This document shows positions 1 through 6,144 of a stretch of 9,404 bases of DNA, piece by piece. Location of the stretch: NCBI GenBank assembly GCA_028717025.1, contig JAQUOR010000059.1, forward strand, positions 1-9,404, written 5' to 3'. Position 1 is the stretch's first letter. Each line of letters opens with the position of its first letter. Made by a program: the position numbers and the translations under genes. The notes under the pieces are model-generated. The model had not been told where the DNA came from and did no database searches. It saw only the letters and a list, made by a program, of their open reading frames with translations. The stretch is from Candidatus Omnitrophota bacterium. GTDB taxonomy: Bacteria > Omnitrophota > Gorgyraeia > Duberdicusellales > 4484-171.

Positions 1-723
1 TCCGTAGATATCAAGAAGCGGGGCTCCCATGCCTCCGGAGGGAATGGGTGCAGTGAATTGGAGTAAGTTGCGAGAAAACAATTTTCTTTTACTATTAAAT
101 AACCCGTTTGAAATGATGTACGGTAACGACGAAGTGACACCGACAGCAAAAATTTTCTCTCCGGGCTCTAAAGTTTCTGAGTCACCTAACGTAACAAACG
201 GCAAATTCCTGGCGTTGATCTTAAGAAGATAAATATCCCGCGTCATATCTACTGCGATAACCCCCACTACGGGAAATACCCGTCCGTCCTGGATTTTAAC
301 CTTTATATCCTGGGTGCGGCCTATCGCATGAAAACATGTAAGTACCATTCCATTGCTGTCTACAATAACACCGCTATGGTTATTCACGAAAGCATCACGA
401 TTACCGACCTGCGGCATCAGAATAACAACGACTGCCGGAGAAACGTCTTCCAAAATTTGAGAGGCTGGTATTTCGGTTGTCTTTGCCGTAAAAGAACGGG
501 TAGGCGCAGAAGATTGCCCTATTACTTCTTCGTCAATGCTGTCAATATCTTCTAAATAATAGGTTATAGGTATTCCGCTAATGTCTACTTTTATGATTTT
601 ATTGGTCCGTTCAATTATTTTTTCTTCTATTGTTTTCCCTGATTTAAAAACAATGGTCTCTGCAAAAGCAAATGAAAAAAAAGATAAAAATATCAATACT
701 GGTATAGTGATTTTTTTATTCAC
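1..723 (-). CDS. Exported trypsin/HtrA-like protein with catalytic Ser replaced by Met (3' part beyond window)
   Basis: The frame is open from a GTG start at 723 to the window edge (241 codons seen; the C-terminus is missing). An AAGGGGG ribosome-binding site lies 5 nt before the GTG. Residues 1-21 form a signal peptide ending SFAFA. Residues 24-64 form a small module (GKTIEEKI, then GIPITYYLEDIDSID). Residues about 90-241 match the chymotrypsin-like fold of HtrA/DegP proteases: GVIVDSNGMVLTCFHAIG holds catalytic His132, RDIYLLKI holds Asp163, and LGDSETLEPGEKIFAVG is typical of the family. In the serine motif the family pattern GNSGGPLL reads GGMGAPLL, so Met232 occupies the nucleophile position. 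The protein is therefore probably not an active serine protease and may be a periplasmic binding or scaffold protein. It lies 43 nt after the response regulator and may share its transcript. A PDZ domain could follow outside the window. Confidence 0.87.
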   Translation of the reverse strand, partial: MNKKITIPVLIFLSFFSFAFAETIVFKSGKTIEEKIIERTNKIIKVDISGIPITYYLEDIDSIDEEVIGQSSAPTRSFTAKTTEIPASQILEDVSPAVVVILMPQVGNRDAFVNNHSGVIVDSNGMVLTCFHAIGRTQDIKVKIQDGRVFPVVGVIAVDMTRDIYLLKINARNLPFVTLGDSETLEPGEKIFAVGVTSSLPYIISNGLFNSKRKLFSRNLLQFTAPIPSGGMGAPLLDIYG

Positions 724-766
724 GTGGCCCCCTTCGCATAATAATATCACTCCTTATATATTGCAA

Positions 767-1153
767 TTAGTCTAAATATTTCTTAAGATACTTTAATAAT
801 TCCTGCCAATCGCAAGGTTTAATAAAATAATCCGTGGCTCCATAGTGTTCCCCTTCCATGAGAGTTTTCGTCTCACCTTTGGCAGAAAGCATAATGACAG
901 GTATACGTCGGGTAGCAGAATCTGCCTGTAGCCGGCGCAGCACCTCGAAACCATCCATCTTGGGCATGACGATATCGAGTAAGATTAAATCTGGTTTTTC
1001 TTTTTGCACTTGCCGCAGGCCATCAACTCCATCTTTAGCAATAAGTACTTTGTAACCATGGGAACCTAAACGAATTTTTGTCATTTCCAAAATTTCTGAA
1101 TCATCATCGACGATTAATATTTTTTTTGCGCAAAAACCGGTATCATACATCAT
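767..1153 (-). CDS. Single-domain response regulator (CheY-like receiver)
   Basis: This 128-residue protein is a receiver domain and nothing else. The acidic metal-binding pair is Asp16/Asp17 in ILIVDDDSE. The phosphoacceptor is Asp60 in LILLDIVMPKMDG. Ser90 in MLSAK is the Thr/Ser switch position and Lys112 in FIKP is the conserved lysine. Without an output domain it must act through protein-protein contact, in the manner of CheY or DivK, and its partner cannot be read from the sequence. No histidine kinase gene is in the window. The ATG at 1153 has an in-frame stop 12 nt upstream, so the start can only be this ATG or the adjacent one at 1150. No Shine-Dalgarno sequence is evident, only A-rich sequence. 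A promoter with a leader of about 60 nt lies upstream, and the protease-like gene follows after 43 nt. Confidence 0.93.
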   Translation of the reverse strand: MMYDTGFCAKKILIVDDDSEILEMTKIRLGSHGYKVLIAKDGVDGLRQVQKEKPDLILLDIVMPKMDGFEVLRRLQADSATRRIPVIMLSAKGETKTLMEGEHYGATDYFIKPCDWQELLKYLKKYLD

Positions 1154-1221
1154 TTTTAAAAGCTTCTATTTAAGTTTCCTGGGTGCAACCGAAGGCCTGC
1201 GCGTATCTGTATATCGATTAA

Positions 1222-1249
1222 ATAATACTACGATACGAAAATAGGTCAA
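1222..1249 (-). promoter_or_regulatory. Sigma-70-type promoter for the response regulator
   Basis: On the minus strand TTGACC (1249-1244) and TATTAT (1227-1222) are separated by 16 nt, and each box has 5 of 6 consensus bases. Transcription should begin near 1215, giving a leader of about 60 nt before the ATG at 1153. It is the best minus-strand promoter in the gap between the response regulator gene and the upstream small-gene cluster. Confidence 0.6.
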
Positions 1250-1285
1250 GCTTCAAGATGATGGAATAAAGTGGTACTATACCCT

Positions 1286-1489
1286 CTAATCGCGAAAAAT
1301 GAATATCGCAACGGTAAGTGCAGTACCTACAAGATACACAATGACGGTGTTATGCACAAAATATGGGTATAGTATAAGCAGAACTCCGGTGAGCATTATT
1401 TTAAAATTGCCCTGCTTTTTTCCAAACCCAAGAGCAACCATTCCGATGAGCCCGAAGATAATCCCAGCGGTAATATTTGCGAAAGTCAT
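1286..1489 (-). CDS. Small two-helix membrane protein (67 aa)
   Basis: The start chosen is the ATG at 1489. It overlaps the stop of the preceding zinc-ribbon gene in an ATGA arrangement, the usual mark of translational coupling. A longer frame opening at 1627 exists, but its first 46 codons would be read inside the neighbouring gene and look like shadow sequence (Arg/Pro/His-rich, no domain). The 67-residue product begins MTFANITAG and has two hydrophobic segments, about residues 4-22 and 32-63, joined by a short basic loop GKKQGNFK. The second holds LYPYFVHNTVIVYLVGTALT, a conserved-looking pattern I have seen in small uncharacterised membrane proteins, some loosely annotated as amino acid transport proteins. 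No function can be assigned. It is the last gene of a four-gene minus-strand cluster, with no convincing terminator after it. Confidence 0.8.
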   Translation of the reverse strand: MTFANITAGIIFGLIGMVALGFGKKQGNFKIMLTGVLLILYPYFVHNTVIVYLVGTALTVAIFIFRD

Positions 1490-1686
1490 TGGATTTTTAA
1501 CGCCGCCACAATAAAACACAATAGCACCAGGGTAACGATGATGGCGATGATTATTGACGGCCTTAGGTTTTTTATTCTCCCCATAGCGCCTATACGGCGG
1601 GGAAGAGCTTCTCCGCAGTAAAGACAAAGGGTATTCTCGTCATCATACGTGGGTTTTTTACAATGCGGGCAGATATATTCAGACAT
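1486..1686 (-). CDS. Small zinc-ribbon membrane protein (66 aa)
   Basis: The N-terminal 25 residues form a compact zinc ribbon with two CxxC knuckles, Cys6/Cys9 (CPHC) and Cys21/Cys24 (CLYC). A short basic linker follows, then one transmembrane helix at about residues 44-62 and the end ALKIQ. The topology suggests a cytoplasmic zinc ribbon tethered to the inner membrane. Proteins of this form are common and mostly uncharacterised; the ribbon may bind a protein or RNA partner. The gene starts 22 nt after the stop of the lipoprotein gene and has no evident Shine-Dalgarno sequence. Its stop overlaps the start of the next gene by 4 bases. It is a smaller analogue of the zinc-ribbon protein at the head of the same cluster, with the order of ribbon and helix reversed. 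Confidence 0.85.
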   Translation of the reverse strand: MSEYICPHCKKPTYDDENTLCLYCGEALPRRIGAMGRIKNLRPSIIIAIIVTLVLLCFIVAALKIQ

Positions 1687-1708
1687 GAAAGCTACTTTTG
1701 TGCGCAGC

Positions 1709-2086
1709 TTACTGCATTAAATAACCGTCGCGTTCCCGGATGGTTATTTTATGTCTCTCGTAGGGGGCCTGACGAACATCTTGCGCATATATCGGTTTTT
1801 CACCGGACTCTTCCGTATAAATGATATGCTTACCGTTAGAAGAATACATAGCACTCTCATACACTGCGGGAGTTACTGTAATTCTTTTGGAATCGCTTCC
1901 GTCTAATCTCTCCAGATACAAATCGTTATTGCGGCGTACCAGTTTCGAATCTTTGCCGTTAGTGGCAATAAAAGTATCGCCTATGTGATTTTTTTGCGGG
2001 CTCTCAAGACTCGCGCAACCGGTCAAACCAAAAACCACACCGGCCATAATAACCGATAAGAATAAAATCGTACTTTTTGGTTTCAT
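1709..2086 (-). CDS. Lipoprotein with one TolB/PD40-like beta-propeller blade
   Basis: The start is placed at the ATG at 2086. The upstream ATG at 2098 is part of the ribosome-binding site itself: GGAGG follows it and lies 5 nt before the second ATG. The 125-residue product has a lipoprotein signal with lipobox LTGC (lipidated Cys24), then CASLESPQ. Residues about 55-100 read DLYLERLDGSDSKRITVT and then YSSNGKHIIYTEE. This resembles a single PD40 blade as in TolB (a 'DLDGSN..RLT' strand followed by 'WSPDGKKIAF'). One blade cannot close a propeller, so it may oligomerise or just be a short beta domain. The C-terminus is charged (RHKITIRERDGYLMQ). It lies between two zinc-ribbon membrane protein genes in one apparent transcript. 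Function is unknown. Confidence 0.82.
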   Translation of the reverse strand: MKPKSTILFLSVIMAGVVFGLTGCASLESPQKNHIGDTFIATNGKDSKLVRRNNDLYLERLDGSDSKRITVTPAVYESAMYSSNGKHIIYTEESGEKPIYAQDVRQAPYERHKITIRERDGYLMQ

Positions 2087-2117
2087 GCGTTCCTCCATTT
2101 TAATTGAACAGCGCGAT

Positions 2118-2354
2118 TCACGACTTTCTTACTTTCTGGCCGCAGCTGCCGCAATCATTCTTAATTTCTAAATTTGTATCGTTACAGGAAGGGCACTTCC
2201 AGCGGCCGTCCTTAACGTCTACTTTTAGAACTTCGTCTTTTTTAAAGTGTGCTTTTGAAGAGGTGTTTTTTCGACTAAAAAGTTTAAGCAGGATAGATAC
2301 AACGAAGATAAAGCATATTACCGCCAGAACTTGCCATATGAATAAGGACGTCAT
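2118..2354 (-). CDS. Membrane-anchored zinc-ribbon protein (78 aa)
   Basis: One N-terminal transmembrane helix (about residues 5-25, WQVLAVICFIFVVSILLKLF) is followed by a basic linker. A C-terminal zinc ribbon has two CxxC knuckles, Cys54/Cys57 (CPSC) and Cys68/Cys71 (CGSC), separated by 10 residues. The positive residues after the helix suggest a cytoplasmic ribbon. The gene heads the cluster 2354-1286, with the lipoprotein start 31 nt after its stop. There is no Shine-Dalgarno sequence. A TATAAT box ends 6 nt before the ATG, so the mRNA is predicted to begin at the start codon itself. I do not recognise a specific family. Confidence 0.83.
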   Translation of the reverse strand: MTSLFIWQVLAVICFIFVVSILLKLFSRKNTSSKAHFKKDEVLKVDVKDGRWKCPSCNDTNLEIKNDCGSCGQKVRKS

Positions 2355-2360
2355 ACTTTT

Positions 2361-2388
2361 ATTATAAATGAAAAAATAAGCTTTACAA
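2361..2388 (-). promoter_or_regulatory. Promoter positioned for a leaderless mRNA
   Basis: On the minus strand TTGTAA (2388-2383) and a perfect TATAAT (2366-2361) are separated by 16 nt. The bases after the -10 box are AAAAGT and then the ATG at 2354-2352. The usual start point, 7 nt past the -10 box, falls on the A of the ATG. A 6-4-6 dyad (CCTTAA, AACG, TTAAGG on the plus strand, 2398-2413) lies just upstream of the -35 box and could be an operator, although it is AT-rich and may be chance. The rest of the gap (2414-2458) holds only weak AT-rich hairpins and no clear terminator for the TPR gene. Confidence 0.6.
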
Positions 2389-2458
2389 GTGTTTAGCCCT
2401 TAAAACGTTAAGGTTTAAGAAAAAACTTAAGAGTAATGCTGGCGGGAGGAAAATGCCA

Positions 2459-3106
2459 TTATGCGTCGCGAAAATTTTTGTATTTTATCCTGGGCAAGAG
2501 GTCTGCGGCTAATTTAGCATCCAAGGTAAGCAATGCGTTGTATTGCTCCAAGGCCCCCATTTGGTCGTCGGCCTCGATGAGGGCTCTGCCTAAAAAATAA
2601 CGGCCGCTACTGTCACGGGGATCAAGCGCAACAGCCTTATCGGCATAAAAAATAGCTTTTGAATTATCTTTAAGTCTAAAATAACATTCTCCCAGGCCAC
2701 TATAGGCCATGGCTTCCCCAGGGGCGAGTCTGGTAGCTTTTTCAAAATAGGATATGGCCTGCTTAAAGTTCCGCTTCTTTAAGTATATATTGCCCAAAGA
2801 AACCCAGGGACGGAAATCCTGCGGGTTCATACGACTGGCTTTTTTAAGATACGTAACGGCAGCGCCGTCTTTCTTCTTGCCCCAGTACGCTTTGGCTAAA
2901 AGGAAAGAACAATCGAAAGAATCGCGCTCTCTACGCAGGCACTTTTTGCATGATTGAATTGCCTTTGAATAATCTTTCCGTTGGAACGAATCAAAACCTT
3001 CACGAAAATACTCATCAGCCGTTTTTTTCGCTGGACGCGCAAATACCGGTTGTATTGCACACGCAATACAGAGAAAACTTACGAAGATAATTTTTTTAAA
3101 AATCAT
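2459..3106 (-). CDS. Exported TPR-repeat protein (five TPRs)
   Basis: The 215-residue product has a signal peptide (residues 1-23, ending VFA before RPAKK). Five contiguous 34-residue TPR units follow at about residues 30-63, 64-97, 98-131, 132-165 and 166-199. The third and fourth are the most canonical: WVSLGNIYLKKRNFKQAISY and AYSGLGECYFRLKDNSKAIF, with endings such as LAPGE and LDPRD. TPR arrays of this kind scaffold protein complexes, and here the setting would be the periplasm. A good Shine-Dalgarno GGAG lies 8 nt before the ATG. The gene follows the CsgG-like gene after 27 nt and is probably the last gene of that transcript, so it may be an accessory of the CsgG-like pore. That role is inference from position. 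Confidence 0.9.
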   Translation of the reverse strand: MIFKKIIFVSFLCIACAIQPVFARPAKKTADEYFREGFDSFQRKDYSKAIQSCKKCLRRERDSFDCSFLLAKAYWGKKKDGAAVTYLKKASRMNPQDFRPWVSLGNIYLKKRNFKQAISYFEKATRLAPGEAMAYSGLGECYFRLKDNSKAIFYADKAVALDPRDSSGRYFLGRALIEADDQMGALEQYNALLTLDAKLAADLLPRIKYKNFRDA

Positions 3107-3133
3107 TCTTTCTCCAAAAGAAAATACTCAGAA

Positions 3134-3880
3134 TTAATACTTATAGTAATTTGCCGGGATTGTCTGTGAGATATATTTTATTGCCTCGATAATACAAACG
3201 CGGATTGCTTTCTCCATGGGTGTATTGGCATACGCAGAAAGTCCTCCACCTAAGCCCCATCCGCCGAAAAACCCCGCCATAAAACCGCCGGCCACATCAG
3301 AAGCAGAACCCTGCACTCTGGTGGCAGCGAGTACCTCCGAAGTAGATGTGTCAATGATCCTGATGTCCATCGCCATATGCGATTTATTCATGGAAGCGCC
3401 CAGAATTCCTCCTAAAACGCCGCCTGCAACTCCTCCGCCGCCGCCAATTCCTGCTCCCCCGCCGGAGGCATTCGGTTCAAATTCAGTTACTGCCGCAGTA
3501 ACAATCAAATCGGCTGTTTTAATCTGACCCCTTTGCGCACCGCTGCCCCCAGGGGCTGCTGCGCCCGAAGCTGAAAGTTCCTGTTCCTGCATGACTGCGC
3601 TCAATGTTTGCCGTTCTACGACGCTAAAACGGCTGCTGTTAACGAGTGCCGTTATCAGCATTTCACGTAATCCTGAACCTATTTGGCCTGTAGCTTGTGC
3701 AGCTTTAACATCAAAATCAGCAACAGCGATTCTGGCTTTTGGCCCTGAGTACGGAGGTAAAGGTTGTGTGCCTGCATTATTATCGACCTGAGCGGTCGGT
3801 TGGTTTATCCCTTCTACCGTTGCACATCCGGTCTGCGCCACGATTAAAAGTACGGCAGCAATGAGTGTCAACTTCTTCAT
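3134..3880 (-). CDS. CsgG/HfaB-family outer-membrane lipoprotein
   Basis: This 248-residue lipoprotein precursor ends its signal at Cys19 (VAQTGC; Gln at -3 is unusual for a lipobox). The mature part matches CsgG: ARIAVADFDV, then LITALVNSSRFSVVERQTLS (E. coli CsgG LVTALKDSRWFIPLERQGL), ADLIVTAAVTEFE (ANIMVEGSIIGYE), MDIRIIDTSTSEVLA (VNLRVVNVSTGEILS) and a C-terminal helix with IRVCIIEAIKYI. CsgG forms a nonameric outer-membrane channel that exports curli subunits. The two segments that make its membrane beta-hairpins correspond here to very Gly-rich stretches, about residues 137-165 and 194-218. The start at 3880 is fixed by an AGGAGGT ribosome-binding site lying inside the last codons of the upstream gene. 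The genes are 1 nt apart and surely coupled. No curlin-like gene is present, so the substrate, if any, is unknown. Confidence 0.88.
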   Translation of the reverse strand: MKKLTLIAAVLLIVAQTGCATVEGINQPTAQVDNNAGTQPLPPYSGPKARIAVADFDVKAAQATGQIGSGLREMLITALVNSSRFSVVERQTLSAVMQEQELSASGAAAPGGSGAQRGQIKTADLIVTAAVTEFEPNASGGGAGIGGGGGVAGGVLGGILGASMNKSHMAMDIRIIDTSTSEVLAATRVQGSASDVAGGFMAGFFGGWGLGGGLSAYANTPMEKAIRVCIIEAIKYISQTIPANYYKY

Positions 3881-3881
3881 A

Positions 3882-4571
3882 TTACTTACCTCCTGACTTT
3901 TCTCTGTTGAGCGTCTCTACGATTTTTTGAGCTAAACCTTCGCTGGCTTTTTCTAACGCTTCCCTTCCGCCGGTGATAACGTCAGTATGAATGGAACTAC
4001 CTGAAGCATCCAGATACTGTACGACTTTGCTATCGGAAACGCGTACGAGTTTTGCCGTGACATTGGCAAAGCATGAACGCATATTTGATTGAGGGGCGTT
4101 ACCGCCTGCAGTAGCTATAGCTTTACCTAAAATAATGTAATCGGCACTCGTAGCGGACCCTAAGCTAATGGATTCGCCTTCGGATATATCAACGATCTGA
4201 AACGCGGGTTTTTGTTGTATGATTTTTGAAAGGCTGGAAGGATCAAGAATTTCGTAGCCCTGCTCAATAAGTTTTTTGGCGATACCGGTCTCGGTGGTCG
4301 ATAAATCTATTTGGCTGGCCCACCAGGCTCGCTGCGGACCTTCGATATTCTGCTCCGAAATAAGTAAAATTATCTTTGTGGTTTTCGTTTGCGGGACTAC
4401 TGCCTGTGGTTGACTCGTTGCCGCACTGTCATTTGTCTGCGCGGCTACCGCCGGCGACGCTTCCTGTTTTGCTGTCGCGCTTTCACCTTTTTGGGATGAG
4501 GTAGATTCTTGCGCGCAGGACATAGTCAGATATAATAATGACATTAAAAAAACAAAACTGAGCCTTTTCAT
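3882..4571 (-). CDS. Lipoprotein with CsgG/TolB-N-like alpha/beta domain
   Basis: The start is set at the ATG at 4571, preceded by AAAGGGGGACGC. A longer frame from 4607 lacks a ribosome-binding site and would put 12 odd residues before an evident signal peptide. The 229-residue product has a lipoprotein-type signal ending YLTMSC (Cys19; Thr at -3 is not ideal). A low-complexity Ser/Ala/Gln/Thr linker covers residues 20-65. A domain at 65-222 follows, with strands KIILLISEQ, ADYIILGKAIAT and ANVTAKLVRVSDSKVVQYLDASG, and an amphipathic C-terminal helix. The strand order, the 'GYEILDPSSLSKII' segment and the 'VRVSDSKVV' segment resemble the fold shared by CsgG, FlgT-middle and TolB-N domains. 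It is first in the operon and is coupled to the CsgG-like gene, so it may be a partner of that pore. The family name is uncertain. Confidence 0.83.
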   Translation of the reverse strand: MKRLSFVFLMSLLYLTMSCAQESTSSQKGESATAKQEASPAVAAQTNDSAATSQPQAVVPQTKTTKIILLISEQNIEGPQRAWWASQIDLSTTETGIAKKLIEQGYEILDPSSLSKIIQQKPAFQIVDISEGESISLGSATSADYIILGKAIATAGGNAPQSNMRSCFANVTAKLVRVSDSKVVQYLDASGSSIHTDVITGGREALEKASEGLAQKIVETLNREKSGGK

Positions 4572-4620
4572 GCGTCCCCCTTTCGATTCGAAAAAACTTT
4601 TAAGCACTAAAGATTAACTG

Positions 4621-4649
4621 ATTTTACACTAGACTAATTTAGGTGTCAA
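4621..4649 (-). promoter_or_regulatory. Strong sigma-70-type promoter for the CsgG-like operon
   Basis: On the minus strand a perfect TTGACA (4649-4644), a 17-nt spacer and TAAAAT (4626-4621, 5 of 6) form a near-ideal promoter. Transcription should start near 4614, giving a leader of about 43 nt to the ATG at 4571. It lies between the end of the MFS gene (4696) and the operon. No good terminator was found in the remaining 45 nt of this gap. Confidence 0.75.
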
Positions 4650-4695
4650 TAGATAGAGTAAAGAACATTTTCCGCTTTAAAGGGTCAGGCTAGCG

Positions 4696-6003
4696 CTACT
4701 TTTGCCTCGTAAGAGGCCTTATTCCCAGCATGCTTAAAAAAAGATGGTAGTTACTTACTGATTCTATCGTTCTCACTTCTTTGAGCCTGCGGGGAATAAT
4801 GAAAGCAACCGCAAGGCGCAGCACGGTGGCAATCAAAAAAAGCGTCAATATGCGATGACCTAAAAATGGGGTAAGCCGCGGGACAAGGAACCCCCCTATG
4901 GTGGCGCCACAACAGGCGGCAAGACCGTTAAACGCGTTAAAGTAAGCAATGCACCGCACCCGCTTGCCGGGAGTAACAGCGTCGTAAATAAAATTAGAGG
5001 CGCATAGATTAAACCCTGCCCAGGCAAATCCGGAAACCACTTGTGCAAAAAAAAGAAAAACGGGACTCCGGTTAATCACCCAAAGAAGAGGCAAAATGGC
5101 GATAATGGGAGAAGTGAATTTGATAACCTTCAGATTTCCCACTCTATCTGAAAGTCTGCCCCAGCGCCGGCTTACCAAATACATGGTAAGCGTTGCGGTA
5201 ATAGTAATACACGTATACAACATATAATTGAAGGAAAGGTCTTTAAGCATAAAAACAGAAAAAAACGGCGATGCTACATTAACGCCAAAGTACATCATTG
5301 AAACAAACAAAACAAATTGGGCGAAATTGCTTTTGCGGGCCCTGGCCAGAAAGTCGAACAAGGTAAAACGGTTCTCTCTTCTATGTTCTAAATACGGCTC
5401 ATGCATCCGGGTCAAGAAATACCACGAAATCATCCGAAAGACAAACGCAGACGCAAATATAGCAACGAAACCCAGAAAGACATTTGTGCCGGGCATTTTC
5501 TGCAAAATAAATCCTGCGATAAACGAAGCAGCGATTATTATAAGGCCGAGCACCTTGTTCCTCCATCCAAAATAGTCGCCTCGTTTACTAACGTGAACTA
5601 AATCCGACATGAGGCTTGACCAGGCAGGAAGAACAAGCGTACCGCAAGAAGTAAAAACAACGACGAGCACTATGAAAGTAAAAGGGTGCGCCCTGCCGCA
5701 TGAAGCAATTACTGCCATCGGCAGCAGCGTAATTGCCTGCGCAAGCACAAACGCATTAATGATTTTCCTGCGTGATTTTAGCTTTTCCGTGAAATCAGCG
5801 ATTTTAAGCTGAATGAGAGACCCTGCAAGGTTGGGCAATGCCGAGAGCAAAGCGACGTGGCGTACCGAACCTCCTAAAAGAAGCAGGAAAGGCGTGAAAT
5901 AATCCTGCGTAAAGCCCGTCATCGCGTTGGCAAAAATGCCGTCAAAAAAAGAAAAACGCAGAGACTTTGCGCAAGCGTCATCGCAGGCAGCTGTCTGTTT
6001 CAT
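4696..6003 (-). CDS. Major facilitator superfamily (MFS) transporter
   Basis: The 435-residue polytopic membrane protein has about 12 hydrophobic segments in two halves, the usual MFS size. Family signs include DGIFANAMTGFTQDYFTPFLLLLGG in the first helix region, the cytoplasmic loop KRGDYFGWRNKVLG (about residues 140-153) and the motif-A-like WGRLSDRVGN (about 281-290) at the start of the second half. The substrate cannot be read from the sequence. The ATG at 6003 is preferred: GGAG lies 10 nt upstream, whereas the frame's earlier ATG at 6024 has no ribosome-binding site and would add only MCRSFHI. It follows the terminator of the OmpA-LysM operon. I found no convincing promoter between, so it may depend on read-through or on a non-consensus promoter near the dyads at 6086-6175. 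Its neighbours do not suggest a shared job. Confidence 0.9.
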   Translation of the reverse strand: MKQTAACDDACAKSLRFSFFDGIFANAMTGFTQDYFTPFLLLLGGSVRHVALLSALPNLAGSLIQLKIADFTEKLKSRRKIINAFVLAQAITLLPMAVIASCGRAHPFTFIVLVVVFTSCGTLVLPAWSSLMSDLVHVSKRGDYFGWRNKVLGLIIIAASFIAGFILQKMPGTNVFLGFVAIFASAFVFRMISWYFLTRMHEPYLEHRRENRFTLFDFLARARKSNFAQFVLFVSMMYFGVNVASPFFSVFMLKDLSFNYMLYTCITITATLTMYLVSRRWGRLSDRVGNLKVIKFTSPIIAILPLLWVINRSPVFLFFAQVVSGFAWAGFNLCASNFIYDAVTPGKRVRCIAYFNAFNGLAACCGATIGGFLVPRLTPFLGHRILTLFLIATVLRLAVAFIIPRRLKEVRTIESVSNYHLFLSMLGIRPLTRQK

Positions 6004-6046
6004 GATATGGAAACTCCGGCACACATTTAAGGGACCGCTGGCGGGA

Positions 6047-6087
6047 TAAAAAATAAGGGCGAGTAAATTAATTTTCTCGCCCTTATT
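6047..6087 (-). terminator. Rho-independent terminator of the MarC-lipoprotein-OmpA/LysM unit
   Basis: A perfect 12-bp inverted repeat (AATAAGGGCGAG at 6052-6063 and CTCGCCCTTATT at 6076-6087) encloses a 12-nt AT-rich loop. On the minus strand the stem runs straight into TTTTTTAT, the expected U-tract. It lies about 90 nt after the stop of the OmpA-LysM gene. The plus-strand side has no comparable T-run, so it acts on the minus strand. Confidence 0.88.
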
Positions 6088-6112
6088 CGTATGTACAAAT
6101 GGTACTGTCGAA
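6086..6112. other. Interrupted dyad, possible operator
   Basis: On the plus strand the sequence reads TTCG-TAT-GTAC-AAATG-GTAC-TGT-CGAA. It is a two-part dyad with matching 4-bp arms and equal 3-nt gaps. It lies immediately upstream (in the minus sense) of the terminator stem and about 85-110 bp before the MFS start. It could be a regulator site for the MFS gene or just extra structure in the 3' untranslated region. Confidence 0.35.
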
Positions 6113-6144
6113 ATACCCTGTTAAAAAAATTACACGCGTTTTTA

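Noticed and set aside
1255..1285. Terminator after the small-gene cluster (GGTA-TAG-TACC)
   Set aside because: A 4-bp stem with a 3-nt loop and no T-run is too weak to call.
1490..1627. Extended N-terminus of the 67-residue membrane protein (start at 1627)
   Set aside because: It lies wholly within the zinc-ribbon gene in another frame. The ATGA overlap at 1489 gives a natural coupled start.
3216..3527. Plus-strand Pro-rich frame opposite the CsgG-like gene
   Set aside because: The Pro runs are simply the complement of the Gly-rich codons on the minus strand.
4650..4695. Terminator after the MFS gene
   Set aside because: Only a 4-bp CGCT/AGCG pairing with a long loop could be found, without a T-run.
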